The notes below the pieces were generated by a model. The model was not told the DNA's origin, did no database searches, and saw only the letters and a list, made by a program, of their open reading frames with translations. This document shows positions 63,419 to 64,000 of a stretch of DNA of 64,000 nucleotides, piece by piece. Source of the stretch: Streptomyces fuscichromogenes (GTDB taxonomy: Bacteria > Actinomycetota > Actinomycetes > Streptomycetales > Streptomycetaceae). The translations under genes were made by a program, and so were the position numbers. Within the stretch, counting starts at the first letter, position 1; the number at the start of each line of letters is the position of its first letter. The stretch lies in assembly GCF_014645815.1 (NCBI RefSeq), contig NZ_BMML01000022.1:149698-213697 (forward strand), in the 5' to 3' direction.

Positions 63419-64000
63419 TCAGGACTTTCCCTCCGAACCGGTCGCGACGGGTGCGGTGAGGTCCTCCTCTTCCGGGAGTTCCTCGGTGTCGACTCCGCGC
63501 ACCTGGGACAGCTCGTGCTTGAGGGCCGCGAGTTCGGCGCCGCCGGCCATGTGGTTGGTGAGTTCCTCCAGGGTGATGTCGCTGCGTTCGGCGGAGAGTT
63601 CCAGGGTGCCGAGGCGCAGCACGCTGAAGTGGTCGCCGACCATGTAGGCGTGGTGCGGGTTGTGGGTGATGAAGATGACGCCGAGGCCGCGGTCACGGGC
63701 GGCGGCGATGTACTTCAGGACCACACCGGACTGCTTGACGCCGAGGGCGGCGGTGGGCTCGTCGAGGATGAGGACGCGGGCGCCGAAGTAGACCGCGCGG
63801 GCGATCGCCACACACTGGCGCTGGCCGCCGGAGAGCGTGCCGATGGGCTGGTCCAGGTCGTCCAGGACGATGCCCATGTTGCGCAGTTCGCGGTCGGCGG
63901 TCTCCTTCATCTTCGCGATGTCGAGACGGCGCACGGGCCAGGGGCCCTTGGTCATCTCGGAGCCGAGGAAGAAGTTGCGCCACACCGGCATCAGGGGGAC
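63419..64000 (-). CDS. sugar ABC transporter ATP-binding protein (partial)
   Basis: This is the C-terminal ~193 residues of a single-domain sugar ATPase of the FrcA/RbsA type; the 5' end lies beyond the right edge. Visible motifs are the signature LSGGQRQCVAIARA, Walker B VLILDEPTAALGVKQ and the switch histidine in VIFITHNPHHAY. Walker A lies outside the window. The Glu-rich C-terminus (DTEELPEEEDLTAP) is a short extension. It probably imports a sugar or inositol for the IolG-like enzyme. Confidence 0.9.
   Translation of the reverse strand, partial: VPLMPVWRNFFLGSEMTKGPWPVRRLDIAKMKETADRELRNMGIVLDDLDQPIGTLSGGQRQCVAIARAVYFGARVLILDEPTAALGVKQSGVVLKYIAAARDRGLGVIFITHNPHHAYMVGDHFSVLRLGTLELSAERSDITLEELTNHMAGGAELAALKHELSQVRGVDTEELPEEEDLTAPVATGSEGKS

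Overview
The window is very GC-rich, uses GTG and TTG starts freely and packs genes with 4-nt stop/start overlaps. Together with a lipoprotein-anchored ABC receptor, MmpL, a NarL-type two-component pair and several catabolic operons, this points to a Streptomyces-like actinomycete chromosome, probably an accessory or arm-proximal part. No rRNA, tRNA, CRISPR array or intact insertion sequence was recognised.

Region 1 (1-15.4 kb) is a catabolic locus. A leftward operon (enoyl-CoA hydratase, DUF35 Zn-ribbon protein, SCPx/Ltp-type thiolase, acyl-CoA dehydrogenase, APH-fold kinase, ACAD10/11-type dehydrogenase) and a second leftward pair (SDR, second ACAD) face rightward genes for a Zn-alcohol dehydrogenase, a KstD/fumarate-reductase-type flavoprotein and a branched-chain-amino-acid-type ABC importer. 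The importer's second permease and both ATPases are one polypeptide. Four copies of a GAACTnAATTnAGTTC-like palindrome lie before these units, so they look like one regulon. No regulator or CoA ligase for it is inside the window. The content suggests uptake and beta-oxidation-like breakdown of a branched, cyclic or 4-hydroxylated acid; the substrate is unknown.

Region 2 (15.4-25.9 kb) is mixed: peptide deformylase, a NarL-type response regulator and kinase, an MmpL exporter, a remnant of a PLP-dependent deaminase, GNAT, a hypothetical protein, a membrane metallophosphoesterase, an acyl-CoA-dehydrogenase-like flavoprotein and a PAP2 phosphatase. The upstream regions of deformylase and MmpL share a promoter-like module with exactly conserved internal spacing, and these two genes flank the two-component pair.

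Region 3 (25.9-53.4 kb) is one long leftward, translationally coupled run of 21 genes for a Wzx/Wzy-type exopolysaccharide. It contains a priming sugar-phosphate transferase, a nucleotide-sugar dehydrogenase, two GT4 and one GT2 glycosyltransferases, two co-polymerase proteins with decayed kinase domains, an asparagine-synthase-like amidotransferase, a fused MDR/Gfo-Idh oxidoreductase, a heparinase II/III-type protein, a beta-helix lipoprotein, a Wzy/ligase-like membrane protein and a flippase. It also holds a sugar-decoration module: C-methyltransferase, glucose-1-phosphate cytidylyltransferase, PIG-L deacetylase, NAD-epimerase, DUF4910 protein, pyruvyl transferase, RmlC-like epimerase and class III aminotransferase. 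This is the best candidate for an undescribed system: a probably amidated, uronic-acid-containing polymer carrying an unusual CDP-derived sugar. A 1.8 kb gene-poor stretch lies upstream.

Region 4 (55.2-64 kb) carries a methyltransferase, a two-gene hydroxyquinol ring-cleavage operon (intradiol dioxygenase and maleylacetate reductase), a membrane protein, a cupin with a leaderless-type promoter, tandem repeats, and a LacI-controlled sugar or inositol-like locus (LacI regulator, PhyH-type dioxygenase, IolG-like dehydrogenase). The ATP-binding protein of a sugar ABC transporter runs off the right edge.
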